DNA of 8,055 nucleotides, taken from contig JAKEHC010000052.1 of NCBI GenBank assembly GCA_022615255.1, positions 1-8,055 on the forward strand, in the 5' to 3' direction. A program made the translations under genes and the position numbers. The DNA is from Candidatus Dadabacteria bacterium (GTDB lineage: Bacteria; Desulfobacterota_D; UBA1144; Nemesobacterales; CSP1-2). The notes below the pieces were generated by a model. That model was not told the DNA's origin, made no database searches, and saw nothing but the letters and a program-made list of their open reading frames with translations. Shown here piece by piece: positions 1 to 6,037 of this stretch; the stretch's first letter is position 1, and each line of letters starts with the position of its first letter.

Positions 1-67
1 GAGAATCTACATATAGGTGACATTTTTACTTTGCATCAGGGGTGACATATTCATTTTGTATTGACAT
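1..67. mobile_element. Possible end of an insertion sequence (phased GGTGACAT repeats)
   Basis: GGTGACAT occurs at 16-23 and again at 41-48, and a degenerate ATTGACAT lies at 60-67. The first two units resemble each other beyond the core: each is followed by a T-rich stretch and a TTTG block. Phased subterminal repeats with a GTGACAT core are what I would expect at the ends of IS21- or IS481-type elements, where they serve as transposase-binding sites. No transposase is visible because the element would lie to the left of the window. The assignment is an inference from repeat architecture only. Confidence 0.35.
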
Positions 68-91
68 ACCTGTCTTATAGGAAGGTATTAT
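61..91 (+). promoter_or_regulatory. Weak candidate promoter of the membrane-protein gene
   Basis: A perfect -35-like TTGACA (61-66) is followed after 19 bp by TATTAT (86-91). The spacing is longer than the ideal 17 bp, and the -10 would leave almost no leader before the ATG at 102. The -35 word is the third, degenerate member of the GGTGACAT repeat series, so it may simply be part of the repeat. Confidence 0.22.
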
Positions 92-101
92 AAAATCACA
101 A

Positions 102-1169
102 ATGAAAACAAGGTGGATTTTCGCTCGCAATTTCGATGCGGGAAAGTATCTCGAAAATTTTCTAGTAGCTGGCATAGCAGCGATATTGGGGATTCGCCTT
201 TTCCTTAGAATGACTGGTTATCCACAAATTGGTGGGGAGAGTCTTCATATCGCTCATATGTTATGGGGTGGGCTTTTGATGTTAGTGTCAATAATTATCC
301 TCCTATCCTTTTTGAACAGAGCTTCCGAACAATTGGCCTCGATTTTAGGAGGAATAGGATTCGGCACCTTTATAGATGAGGTAGGAAAATTTGTAACGAG
401 AGACAACGATTATTTTTTTAAACCCGCCGTTGCCATTATATACATTACTTTCATATTGGTTTTCATTGCTATTCGCGCCATTCAAAGCGGCAAAAGTTAT
501 ACCAGCAACGAATATCTCATAAACGCCCTTGGAGAAATGCAGGAAGGGGTGTTACATGATCTTGATGAAGAGGGTAAAAATAGAACGCTTTATTATATAA
601 GTAAAAGCGACCCTATGGGGCCGATAGTGCCTGAACTTAGAAACCTAGTTTCTAATATAAAATTGGCACCGTCTGCAAACCCCGGGTTTTATACGCGCCT
701 TAAAACAGGGCTTGGGAACCTTTACCAAAGAATCACTCAGTATAGGGTGTTCTCCATCGGTATTGTGATTTTCTTTTTGCTTCAGTTGATCGTAACACTA
801 GCCTATGCATTTGTGCTGATCTTTTTTGTTGGACTTGGTTGGAGCAAAATCCTAAACATCAAGATCTTTAATCATATCGCTATGCGGATTGATAATCTTT
901 CCTTTATCGACTGGGGACAGCTTTTGGCATCGCTTTTATCCGGTGTTTTCGTGTTAATAGGCGTATTTTCTATTAACAAGTCTAGGATTTTTGCCATGCG
1001 GATGTTTGAGCGCTCGATTTTGATAACGGTATTTCTCACGCAGGTTTTTATATTCTACAAAGAGCAGTTTGCCGCCTTGGTAGGGCTTTCGCTCAATATC
1101 CTCATCTTAATCGCACTTAGATTTATGATTGAGCGGGAGCAAGCTGTAGTCGTGAATGAAACAAAATAG
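102..1169 (+). CDS. Multi-pass integral membrane protein, function unknown
   Basis: This 355-residue protein has hydrophobic segments at about residues 18-36, 50-70, 77-90, 106-126, 216-246 (long enough for two spans or a re-entrant pair), 270-290, 303-318 and 322-341. It is probably an inner-membrane protein with about eight spans. Between the fourth and fifth spans is a soluble loop of about 85 residues (130-215), mostly polar and charged. The most distinctive motif is GGIGFGTFIDEVGKFVTRDNDYFFKP (residues 83-108), given here as key residues: G83-G84, G86, G88, D92-E93, K96, D101 and D103. Its acidic and glycine-rich character at a membrane boundary suggests a conserved functional site. I do not recognise a named family. 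There is no well-placed Shine-Dalgarno: AGGAAGG at 79-85 lies 16 nt upstream of the ATG. It converges on the CVNH gene. Confidence 0.85.
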   Translation: MKTRWIFARNFDAGKYLENFLVAGIAAILGIRLFLRMTGYPQIGGESLHIAHMLWGGLLMLVSIIILLSFLNRASEQLASILGGIGFGTFIDEVGKFVTRDNDYFFKPAVAIIYITFILVFIAIRAIQSGKSYTSNEYLINALGEMQEGVLHDLDEEGKNRTLYYISKSDPMGPIVPELRNLVSNIKLAPSANPGFYTRLKTGLGNLYQRITQYRVFSIGIVIFFLLQLIVTLAYAFVLIFFVGLGWSKILNIKIFNHIAMRIDNLSFIDWGQLLASLLSGVFVLIGVFSINKSRIFAMRMFERSILITVFLTQVFIFYKEQFAALVGLSLNILILIALRFMIEREQAVVVNETK

Positions 1170-1200
1170 AGATAATTTTTTACACCCCTTTTCCTTAGCC

Positions 1201-1223
1201 ACATATAGTTTTTAATTATATGT
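1201..1223. terminator. AT-rich hairpin between convergent genes
   Basis: ACATATA (1201-1207) pairs with TATATGT (1217-1223). The stem can extend inward by a G-T wobble and two A-T pairs, leaving a TTT loop. It lies between the two convergent stop codons, where a bidirectional terminator would be expected. The stem is AT-rich and no strong T tract follows on either strand, so termination activity is uncertain. Confidence 0.3.
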
Positions 1224-1231
1224 AGAGGACT

Positions 1232-2023
1232 TCAGTTACAGCTTAGATTTCCATTTTGGTTCCAGATATCACCCTTGCAATTTTTATAATTAATATTGGA
1301 ATTACGCCAACTGCCGTCTCGTTTCTTGCACTGAGCATATAACCAGTTGCCCTCAACATAATATCCCCTGCAGGTCTCCTTGTAACTTCCTTTGGGCACC
1401 CCTGAGTATTGATCGCAAGCCAGTTGACCATTACTATTCCAGATATCACCCTTGCAATTTTTATAATTAATACTGGAATTGCGCCAACTGCCGTCTCGTT
1501 TCTTGCACTGAGCATATAACCAGTTGCCCTCAACATAATATCCCCTACAGTTATCCTTATAACTTCCTTTAGGCACCCCTGACTGCGATTGATCACAGCT
1601 CAGATTTCCATTATCGTTCCAGATATCACCCTTGCAATTCTTATAATTAATGCTGGTGCTGTGATAACTGCCGTCACGCCTTTTACACCAAGCCTTTAAT
1701 TTATTGCCTTCCACTTCGTAGTTTTTGCAGCTTTCCTTGTAACTGCCCTTTGGCACATTGTATTGTCGCTCTTTACATGTAAGATTGCCGTTATCGTTCC
1801 AAATACTGCCTTCACACCTGTTGTATTGAATTGTCGAGTCCTTCCAACTGCCGTCCCGTTTTTGACACGTCGACTTTAACAACCCGCCAAACACCATACT
1901 GTTTTTACATGTTCCTTTGTACGTTCCGGGAGGCAAAAACTGTGCCCCTACCCTGGCTGGCATCAGGGTTGCGCATATAACCAGAAAAGCCCCGAAAGCA
2001 ATCAGAAGTTTAGTTAAGAACAT
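1232..2023 (-). CDS. Secreted four-repeat cyanovirin-N homology (CVNH) protein, probable lectin
   Basis: This 263-residue protein starts with a signal peptide (residues 1-27, hydrophobic core LLIAFGAFLVICATL, likely cleavage after VGA). Four tandem repeats follow, starting at G33, G93, G153 and G212, each shaped as GxYKxxC...G..L.A.CK.RDGS....SINY..C.G.IWN.NG.L.C. Every repeat has four cysteines with invariant spacing of 14, 17 and 13 (C39/C53/C70/C83, C99/C113/C130/C143, C159/C173/C190/C203, C218/C232/C249/C262). The first pair matches the C8-C22 disulfide spacing of cyanovirin-N, and the SINY and NxNGxL signatures fit the same fold. Cyanovirin-N is built of two such repeats and binds high-mannose glycans, so four repeats would give two CVNH domains. 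The second cysteine pair is additional to cyanovirin-N. Periplasmic or extracellular glycan binding is inferred. The start has GGGAGG upstream and overlaps the end of the lipoprotein gene by 14 bp, suggesting translational coupling. Confidence 0.85.
   Translation of the reverse strand: MFLTKLLIAFGAFLVICATLMPARVGAQFLPPGTYKGTCKNSMVFGGLLKSTCQKRDGSWKDSTIQYNRCEGSIWNDNGNLTCKERQYNVPKGSYKESCKNYEVEGNKLKAWCKRRDGSYHSTSINYKNCKGDIWNDNGNLSCDQSQSGVPKGSYKDNCRGYYVEGNWLYAQCKKRDGSWRNSSINYKNCKGDIWNSNGQLACDQYSGVPKGSYKETCRGYYVEGNWLYAQCKKRDGSWRNSNINYKNCKGDIWNQNGNLSCN
1238..1927 (-). repeat. Tandem 177-180 bp coding repeats of the CVNH gene
   Basis: Four in-frame units run, in reading direction, about 1927-1748, 1747-1568, 1567-1391 and 1390-1238, with periods of 60, 60 and 59 codons. 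The last two are nearly identical in DNA as well as protein (about 45 of 51 residues). The block beginning at 1321 recurs at 1498, and the block at 1261 recurs at 1438, both 177 bp apart. This points to recent duplication or gene conversion of the C-terminal unit, while the first repeat is the most diverged. Confidence 0.9.
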
Positions 2024-2384
2024 TATATCCCCTCCCTCTCATGCAGTTTCTATAGATTGTTTCATAGTTCTTATCGCTGTCGTATGCGCCCTTAGCCCCG
2101 CCGGCGACACCCCCTATAACCGCACCCGCTGCAAGACCCGTAGTTACCGAGCCCGTTATCACTCCGAGGAGTGCCCCTGTACCAGCTCCAACTGCTCCAC
2201 CAACTACAGCATTCTTCCCCACGTTTTCAGCAGTACTCGTGTTTTGACTCGCTAAATTTTTGCATTCTGCCTGATCCCTATAGTATCTGTCCTCGTTCTC
2301 AACGCTCTGAGGGTCTACAACAGGAGAATAACCCGCACACGAAGATAAGATAATAACAGATAATACTACAAAACTCTTTCTCAT
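2010..2384 (-). CDS. Glycine-zipper outer-membrane-type lipoprotein
   Basis: This 124-residue protein begins with a lipoprotein signal (MRKSFVVLSVIILSSC), with LSSC as the lipobox and C16 as the acylated cysteine. The mature part has a short polar segment with C41, then a glycine/alanine-rich glycine zipper at about residues 56-101 (VGGAVGAGTGALLG, then GLAAGAVIGGVAGGAKGAY). It closes with a YRNCMRGRGY motif containing C114, typical of this lipoprotein class. C41 and C114 could form a disulfide. Glycine-zipper lipoproteins sit in the cell envelope and the zipper packs helices against or within membranes; a specific role cannot be read here. A good Shine-Dalgarno (GGGAGGT, 2393-2400 region) precedes the ATG. 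The gene lies 86 bp after the secreted-protein gene and overlaps the CVNH gene by 14 bp, so the three are probably co-transcribed. Confidence 0.85.
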   Translation of the reverse strand: MRKSFVVLSVIILSSCAGYSPVVDPQSVENEDRYYRDQAECKNLASQNTSTAENVGKNAVVGGAVGAGTGALLGVITGSVTTGLAAGAVIGGVAGGAKGAYDSDKNYETIYRNCMRGRGYNVLN

Positions 2385-2421
2385 ATCTTTATTACCTCCC
2401 TTAATTAATTATTTCATGCTC

Positions 2422-2440
2422 ACCCAATCGTGATTTGGGT
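2422..2440. other. Small intercistronic hairpin
   Basis: ACCCAA (2422-2427) and TTGGGT (2435-2440) form a 6-bp stem around a 7-nt loop, in the 86-bp gap between the secreted-protein and lipoprotein genes. No T tract follows on the minus strand, so an intrinsic terminator is unlikely. Partial attenuation or an RNA-processing site is possible. Confidence 0.25.
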
Positions 2441-2470
2441 ATTAGAAACACCGCGGCAAACCCCCTGATG

Positions 2471-3148
2471 CTAAGGGCGAACCTCCTCGGTAACCTCTAC
2501 AAAATCGCCGCCTGCAGGCTCAATAAGAGTATATCCTACGAGTGGCTTATAATCTCCTAGTTTGTAGTCGCGAATCGTTAATATGCACTTAGTCCTACCA
2601 TTTTCAGGAAAACAGAAATAAGAAATCATGCTTCCTGATAGACTCAGAGAATCTCCGTCTGATAGAATCGATGGCACAAGCCCGAAATTGTGAACTTCAA
2701 ACCCTCCTTTATCGTTCTTGGCTACTCGAAACAAACCGTTAAATTCTACTTCTCTTGTTGCTAGGGTTTCTGACCCAGGCTTCTCAACAGTTGTTTTTCT
2801 CACCACCTCGTCAATAATTGCTTGCCCACCCAGGTTATTTACCCGATCCAGCATATTAATCGTTGTTTTTTGTTCAAGCCTTCCTTCTTTAGTCTTAGTG
2901 ATAGCAATGCTGACCGGTATATCGAATTCCCCGTCCCCCACGTCCACCGCCTTGCCGAACTGTCTTTCCTTCTTAATGACCACGCCGTCCTGGGTAGTCT
3001 CTGTCACCAGCGTCCTGCCGGCAAGCAATCTATCGTAAAGCTGTCTAAACTCTTTGACGCCGAGAGGCCCCTCTTTCGCATGTGCGTTTAATGAGCAGAT
3101 GAATATCAAAACAAAAAGCAAAGTTGATAAAAGAATAATTTTTCTCAT
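2471..3148 (-). CDS. Secreted or periplasmic protein of unknown family
   Basis: This 225-residue protein has a classical signal peptide: MRK, a hydrophobic core at residues 4-19 (IILLSTLLFVLIFICS) and a likely signal-peptidase I site after NAHA (residue 24). The mature protein is mostly beta-strand-like and polar, for example residues 47-62 (TLVTETTQDGVVIKKE) and 74-98. It has only two cysteines (C179, C188), spaced to make a small disulfide loop. I do not recognise the family. The start is well supported by a strong AGGAGG at 3156-3161, six bases before the ATG. It is the first gene of a minus-strand cluster with a glycine-zipper lipoprotein and a CVNH protein, all exported, so an envelope or extracellular role is the reasonable inference. 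Confidence 0.8.
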   Translation of the reverse strand: MRKIILLSTLLFVLIFICSLNAHAKEGPLGVKEFRQLYDRLLAGRTLVTETTQDGVVIKKERQFGKAVDVGDGEFDIPVSIAITKTKEGRLEQKTTINMLDRVNNLGGQAIIDEVVRKTTVEKPGSETLATREVEFNGLFRVAKNDKGGFEVHNFGLVPSILSDGDSLSLSGSMISYFCFPENGRTKCILTIRDYKLGDYKPLVGYTLIEPAGGDFVEVTEEVRP

Positions 3149-3187
3149 TTCTATCCTCCTATATTATTATACTCTCTAATATGCTTC

Positions 3188-3217
3188 ATTTTAACCTCAT
3201 GCGATATGTTGTTTCAA
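3188..3217 (-). promoter_or_regulatory. Candidate promoter of the three-gene exported-protein cluster
   Basis: On the minus strand TTGAAA (3212-3217) and TAAAAT (3188-3193) are separated by 18 bp. Each matches the sigma-70 consensus at five of six positions. Transcription would begin near 3181, giving a leader of about 32 nt that contains the AGGAGG ribosome site. A perfect TATAAT at 3167-3172 lies closer, but lacks a partner -35 and would start inside the ribosome site. Confidence 0.42.
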
Positions 3218-3506
3218 GTGAAGTGCTTTTTCAATTCTTAAAATAATCTGCTGAGTTTTACTAACATTATTCTACATATTGTAGACACCTTGTGCTAAAG
3301 GGTACATATTAAGCTGTCATAGCCGCATACTACACACTTAAAATATATGGGTATAAGCTTAAGCTGAAATCCATGGTTCAGTTTTTGATTATTTTTTCTA
3401 TACAGAATAAATTTGAAACAAAAAACCCGGTTAATCCTGCCCTTATTTGACAGACAAACCTTATGGATGAATTTGAAATGAGTTCCGTAACATATATGCT
3501 AAATTT
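3218..3506. other. Rest of the divergent intergenic region
   Basis: AT-rich DNA between the divergently oriented secreted-protein gene and the transporter gene. I see no convincing gene, RNA gene or repeat. The one clear structure is the perfect dyad at 3271-3285, listed separately. A poor promoter-like pair, TTGATT (3385-3390) and TAAATT (3408-3413) with 17-bp spacing, faces the transporter. Confidence 0.5.
3271..3285. promoter_or_regulatory. Perfect dyad TCTACA-TAT-TGTAGA, possible operator
   Basis: A perfect inverted repeat with 6-bp arms and a 3-bp centre lies in the divergent intergenic region, 123 bp upstream of the minus-strand start and 221 bp upstream of the plus-strand start. The symmetry and location fit a dimeric regulator's site, but no regulator is identified and a 6-bp dyad can occur by chance. 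Confidence 0.25.
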
Positions 3507-4397
3507 ATGGAAAAGGAATATTGGTTTGTAATAATTGCTGCCATCTTGTACGGAACGATCATAGCAGGCGGTCATTTTTTTGTTAACCTAGGCTTATCCC
3601 TTTTTGAAATATCCCTTTATCGCGTTCTCTTTATCAGTCTGATGCTCCTTCCAGTAATTTTGATTAAACGAGAGTTATTAATCAAAAAGAGCACGATTTT
3701 CTTTTTCATAATATATGGATTGATAGGGGCTTTTTTAGAGCTCTCGCAATTTGGAGGAATAGCCTTTGGCATTCCGGTGGCTGTCGTTGCGCTTCTGATT
3801 TACAGTCAGCCGATCTGGACTATCGTATTCGGAAAACTGATTCTCAAGGAAAAAATCACCACAAGAAAGGTTTTAGCTGTTTTTATAGCCCTCGCAGGAG
3901 TTTTTCTCATTCTCAAATCATGGGACATTCAGTCCCCTAAATCCCTGGCTGGGGTTGTTTCTTCGCTCCTTGGAGGCATATTTTTATCCCTATGGATAAT
4001 TTGGGGAAGGATAAGTGGCATAAGCAACCAACATTATGTGACCACAACATTCGGGTGGACAGCTTTCTCCGTTGCATGGCTTTTACTGCTTTGGCCCATT
4101 GCAAATATCTTTATTAAAGAGCCTATCGTCATTCGTATATCAACTGACTTCCAATCAATTTATTGGTTCTACCTTGCGATTTTTGCATTTATAGGCGGAG
4201 TAATCCCGCACCTTTTTTTCTATAGAGGCGTTCAAAAGGTTCAAGCAGGTGTTGCAGGGATTATCCTGCTCTTGGAGCCGGTTAGCGCTACGGTGCTTGC
4301 AGATATTTTGTTTAATCAGCCGATTGGTATAAATATAATCATAGGCGGTGCCTTAATATTAGTCTCTAATTATTTAGTAATTCACAAACACGAATGA
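3507..4397 (+). CDS. EamA/DMT-superfamily transporter
   Basis: This 296-residue protein has about ten hydrophobic helices and the internal duplication of the EamA family. The first half ends in the hallmark LLIYSQPIWTIVFGKLILKE, then VLAVFIALAGVFLIL (residues 97-137). The second half repeats the pattern with GIILLLEPVSATVLADILF and GINIIIGGALILVSNYLV (residues 251-291). Length is typical for the family (about 280-310). Members are inner-membrane exporters or importers of small metabolites such as amino acids, drugs or nucleotide sugars; the substrate cannot be inferred. A polar stretch at about 139-146 links the two halves. The ATG at 3507 has no recognisable Shine-Dalgarno, and the upstream ATGs at 3463, 3467, 3478 and 3496 are all out of frame, so initiation looks weak or leaderless-like. 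It is followed after 131 bp by the small winged-helix gene. Confidence 0.9.
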   Translation: MEKEYWFVIIAAILYGTIIAGGHFFVNLGLSLFEISLYRVLFISLMLLPVILIKRELLIKKSTIFFFIIYGLIGAFLELSQFGGIAFGIPVAVVALLIYSQPIWTIVFGKLILKEKITTRKVLAVFIALAGVFLILKSWDIQSPKSLAGVVSSLLGGIFLSLWIIWGRISGISNQHYVTTTFGWTAFSVAWLLLLWPIANIFIKEPIVIRISTDFQSIYWFYLAIFAFIGGVIPHLFFYRGVQKVQAGVAGIILLLEPVSATVLADILFNQPIGINIIIGGALILVSNYLVIHKHE

Positions 4398-4430
4398 AAA
4401 CCCGACACGCTGTCTAACCAGCCCGGAGCC

Positions 4431-4458
4431 TTGAATTTTTGAAAATATTAGTTATTAT
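4431..4458 (+). promoter_or_regulatory. Candidate promoter for the small winged-helix gene
   Basis: TTGAAT (4431-4436) and TATTAT (4453-4458) are 16 bp apart. The -10 matches at five of six positions and the -35 at four of six. The leader would be about 65 nt and contains a short GGGC/GCCC inverted repeat (4485-4488, 4496-4499). Confidence 0.3.
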
Positions 4459-4528
4459 ATGGGTGATAAAGTTGGCTAGATACAGGGCAAGCAAAGCCCG
4501 AAAAAGTTGTCTGCCAATAGGAGATTGA

Positions 4529-4939
4529 ATGAAATATATATATAAGAATAATTACGTCTATCTAAAGAATATTACGCATTTGGTTTACGAAACCATGAGT
4601 GGGTATCAAAACCTCTGGTTTAACTTAATAAAACCTATAAATCCTCCTTCAGAAAACCGATACGAAGGCGAGGAGCTGGCAGGAATCCAGAGAAAGGGCA
4701 ATTTTTTCCTTTCAGAGTTGTACGACATGTCTAATGAAGATGATTCCAGGGAATTTGATATGTATGAGATCGGTAAAACCCTGGAATTCGATGAATTTGA
4801 GACGGAGCTTATCGTAGAAAACCTCGCCGATGCGGAGCTGATTAGACATGAAAAGGATTCTGATAAGGTTGCGATTACCCCATATGGAATCATGACAATG
4901 AAGGGCGAACTACCTGTCGGATACGCACCTATTCATTAG
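4529..4939 (+). CDS. Small protein with probable winged-helix C-terminal domain
   Basis: This 136-residue acidic, soluble protein has no signal peptide or membrane segment. The C-terminal half (about residues 79-126) has the layout of a winged helix: a helix (MYEIGKTLEF), a recognition-type helix (DEFETELIVENLADAELI) and a beta-wing that ends in KVAITPYGIMTM. The 'DxxLI...ITPxG' ending is common in winged-helix regulators and small wHTH adaptor proteins. The N-terminal region (1-60) is aromatic-rich and I do not recognise it. Function is unknown; DNA binding is an inference from secondary-structure pattern only. The start is well supported by AGGAG at 4519-4523, five bases before the ATG. Its stop lies only 6 bp from the convergent stop of aguA, so the two transcripts probably overlap at their 3' ends. 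Confidence 0.8.
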   Translation: MKYIYKNNYVYLKNITHLVYETMSGYQNLWFNLIKPINPPSENRYEGEELAGIQRKGNFFLSELYDMSNEDDSREFDMYEIGKTLEFDEFETELIVENLADAELIRHEKDSDKVAITPYGIMTMKGELPVGYAPIH

Positions 4940-4945
4940 AGTCTT

Positions 4946-6037
4946 TCATAGGCTTTTCGGCTGCTCGCGTGTTAAGCAGTGAAGTGTTCCAAGTCCCCAG
5001 ACTAGATCGACCGCATGGATTCCGACTACCAAGCGGTCTGAGAAGATGTCGGCAAGAATGCTAAGAGCGATTCGATCTTTAGGATCGTTGAAGGTCGGAA
5101 CAAGAACGGTGGCGTTTGAGATGTAGAAGTTAGCATAACTTGCAGGAAGCCTCCGGTCATTAAAATAAAGCGGCTCAGGCATAGGCAGCGATATAATTTC
5201 AATCCTCGATCCATCCTCAAGTTTCATACCCTCAAGGCGTTCACGATTTTCTTCAAGAGGTAGGTAGTTGATATCCCGCGGGTTCCCCTCACGACAAAGG
5301 ACAACGGTGTGTTGCCCCACAAATCGGCAGATATCATCAACATGACCATGTGTATCGTCGCCTGCAATGCCGCGTCCGAGCCAGAGAACGTTCTTTACGC
5401 CGATATAGCCGCATAGAATCTCCTCTATCTCCTTTTTCTCGAGACCCGGATTTCTTACTTGAGTAGTCCTATCTAATAGGCACTCCTCCGTTGTAATAAC
5501 CGTTCCTGAGCCGTTTACATCTATACTTCCGCCCTCGAGCACAACATCATTGCCATTCCAACTAGCATGGAAGAGAGGCAATCCGAGTTTCTTAGCAATG
5601 CGTTCTGGAATCGCATCATCCATCCTCCAGTCTGAATACCGCGCCCAGGCGTTAAAGCGGAAGCGAACTATAGCAACATCCGGTTTCAAGCCTTTACGAC
5701 GCACAAAAAACGGACCAAAGTCACGCGTCCAGCTCCTGTTTGTCTGAAATCTGAAGAACTCAACATTGGATAGTTCAAGCCCCACGCGGGTAAGAATGCG
5801 CCGCGCTAGTTTCTCATGAGCCTCCGAGTTGACAAGGACCCGAACAGTCTCGCCAGTTATGATCTTCCTTACTATCTCCCCATAGATCCACCCTATTGTC
5901 GCCAGTTTCCCGGGCCAGTCAGTACTATTGTGTGGCCATGCAATCCATGTGGCTTCATGAGGCTCCCACTCGGCAGCCATGCGATAACCGAGCTCAAACG
6001 GGGTTTCTCGCATCGCCTCTATCTTTTTTTGTTCCAT
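4946..6037 (-). CDS. aguA: Agmatine deiminase (agmatine iminohydrolase)
   Basis: This 363-residue cytosolic enzyme of the guanidino-group-modifying (PAD-like) superfamily hydrolyses agmatine to N-carbamoylputrescine and ammonia. Family motifs are in order: AEWEPHEATWIAWPHN (22-37), RDFGPFF (105-111), NAWARY (129-134), LEGGSID (167-173), ECLLDRTTQVRNP (185-197), GDDTHGHVDDICRF (226-239) and the catalytic segment WGLGTLHCLTREQP (347-360). The nucleophile should be C354, with H232, D234 and D106 as the other catalytic or guanidinium-binding residues. Length is normal for the family. The catalytic segment reads GLGTLHC rather than the usual GGGxIHC. The ATG at 6037 has AAGGA close upstream and overlaps the end of aguB by 19 bp; an alternative ATG at 6013 would remove the overlap. 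Pairing with aguB supports the assignment. Confidence 0.95.
   Translation of the reverse strand: MEQKKIEAMRETPFELGYRMAAEWEPHEATWIAWPHNSTDWPGKLATIGWIYGEIVRKIITGETVRVLVNSEAHEKLARRILTRVGLELSNVEFFRFQTNRSWTRDFGPFFVRRKGLKPDVAIVRFRFNAWARYSDWRMDDAIPERIAKKLGLPLFHASWNGNDVVLEGGSIDVNGSGTVITTEECLLDRTTQVRNPGLEKKEIEEILCGYIGVKNVLWLGRGIAGDDTHGHVDDICRFVGQHTVVLCREGNPRDINYLPLEENRERLEGMKLEDGSRIEIISLPMPEPLYFNDRRLPASYANFYISNATVLVPTFNDPKDRIALSILADIFSDRLVVGIHAVDLVWGLGTLHCLTREQPKSL

Noticed and set aside
1243..1596. A 117-residue frame antisense-shifted within the CVNH gene
   Set aside because: It is on the same strand in another frame, and its own repetitive content is a shadow of the CVNH tandem repeats.
3167..3172. 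Perfect TATAAT on the minus strand as promoter of the exported-protein cluster
   Set aside because: No -35 partner at usable spacing, and transcription would start within the Shine-Dalgarno; the TTGAAA/TAAAAT pair fits better.
3378..3575. A 65-residue minus-strand frame over the transporter start
   Set aside because: It overlaps the better-supported transporter gene, has no ribosome site and no recognisable domain.
4482..4521. Fragments resembling a c-di-GMP-I (GEMM) riboswitch: ACAGGGCAA then GCAAAGCCC, and later TGCCAATAGG
   Set aside because: The consensus order is suggestive, but the P1b hairpin expected between the first two blocks is absent and I cannot build the second helix. A covariance-model search would decide; at best it is a decayed remnant.
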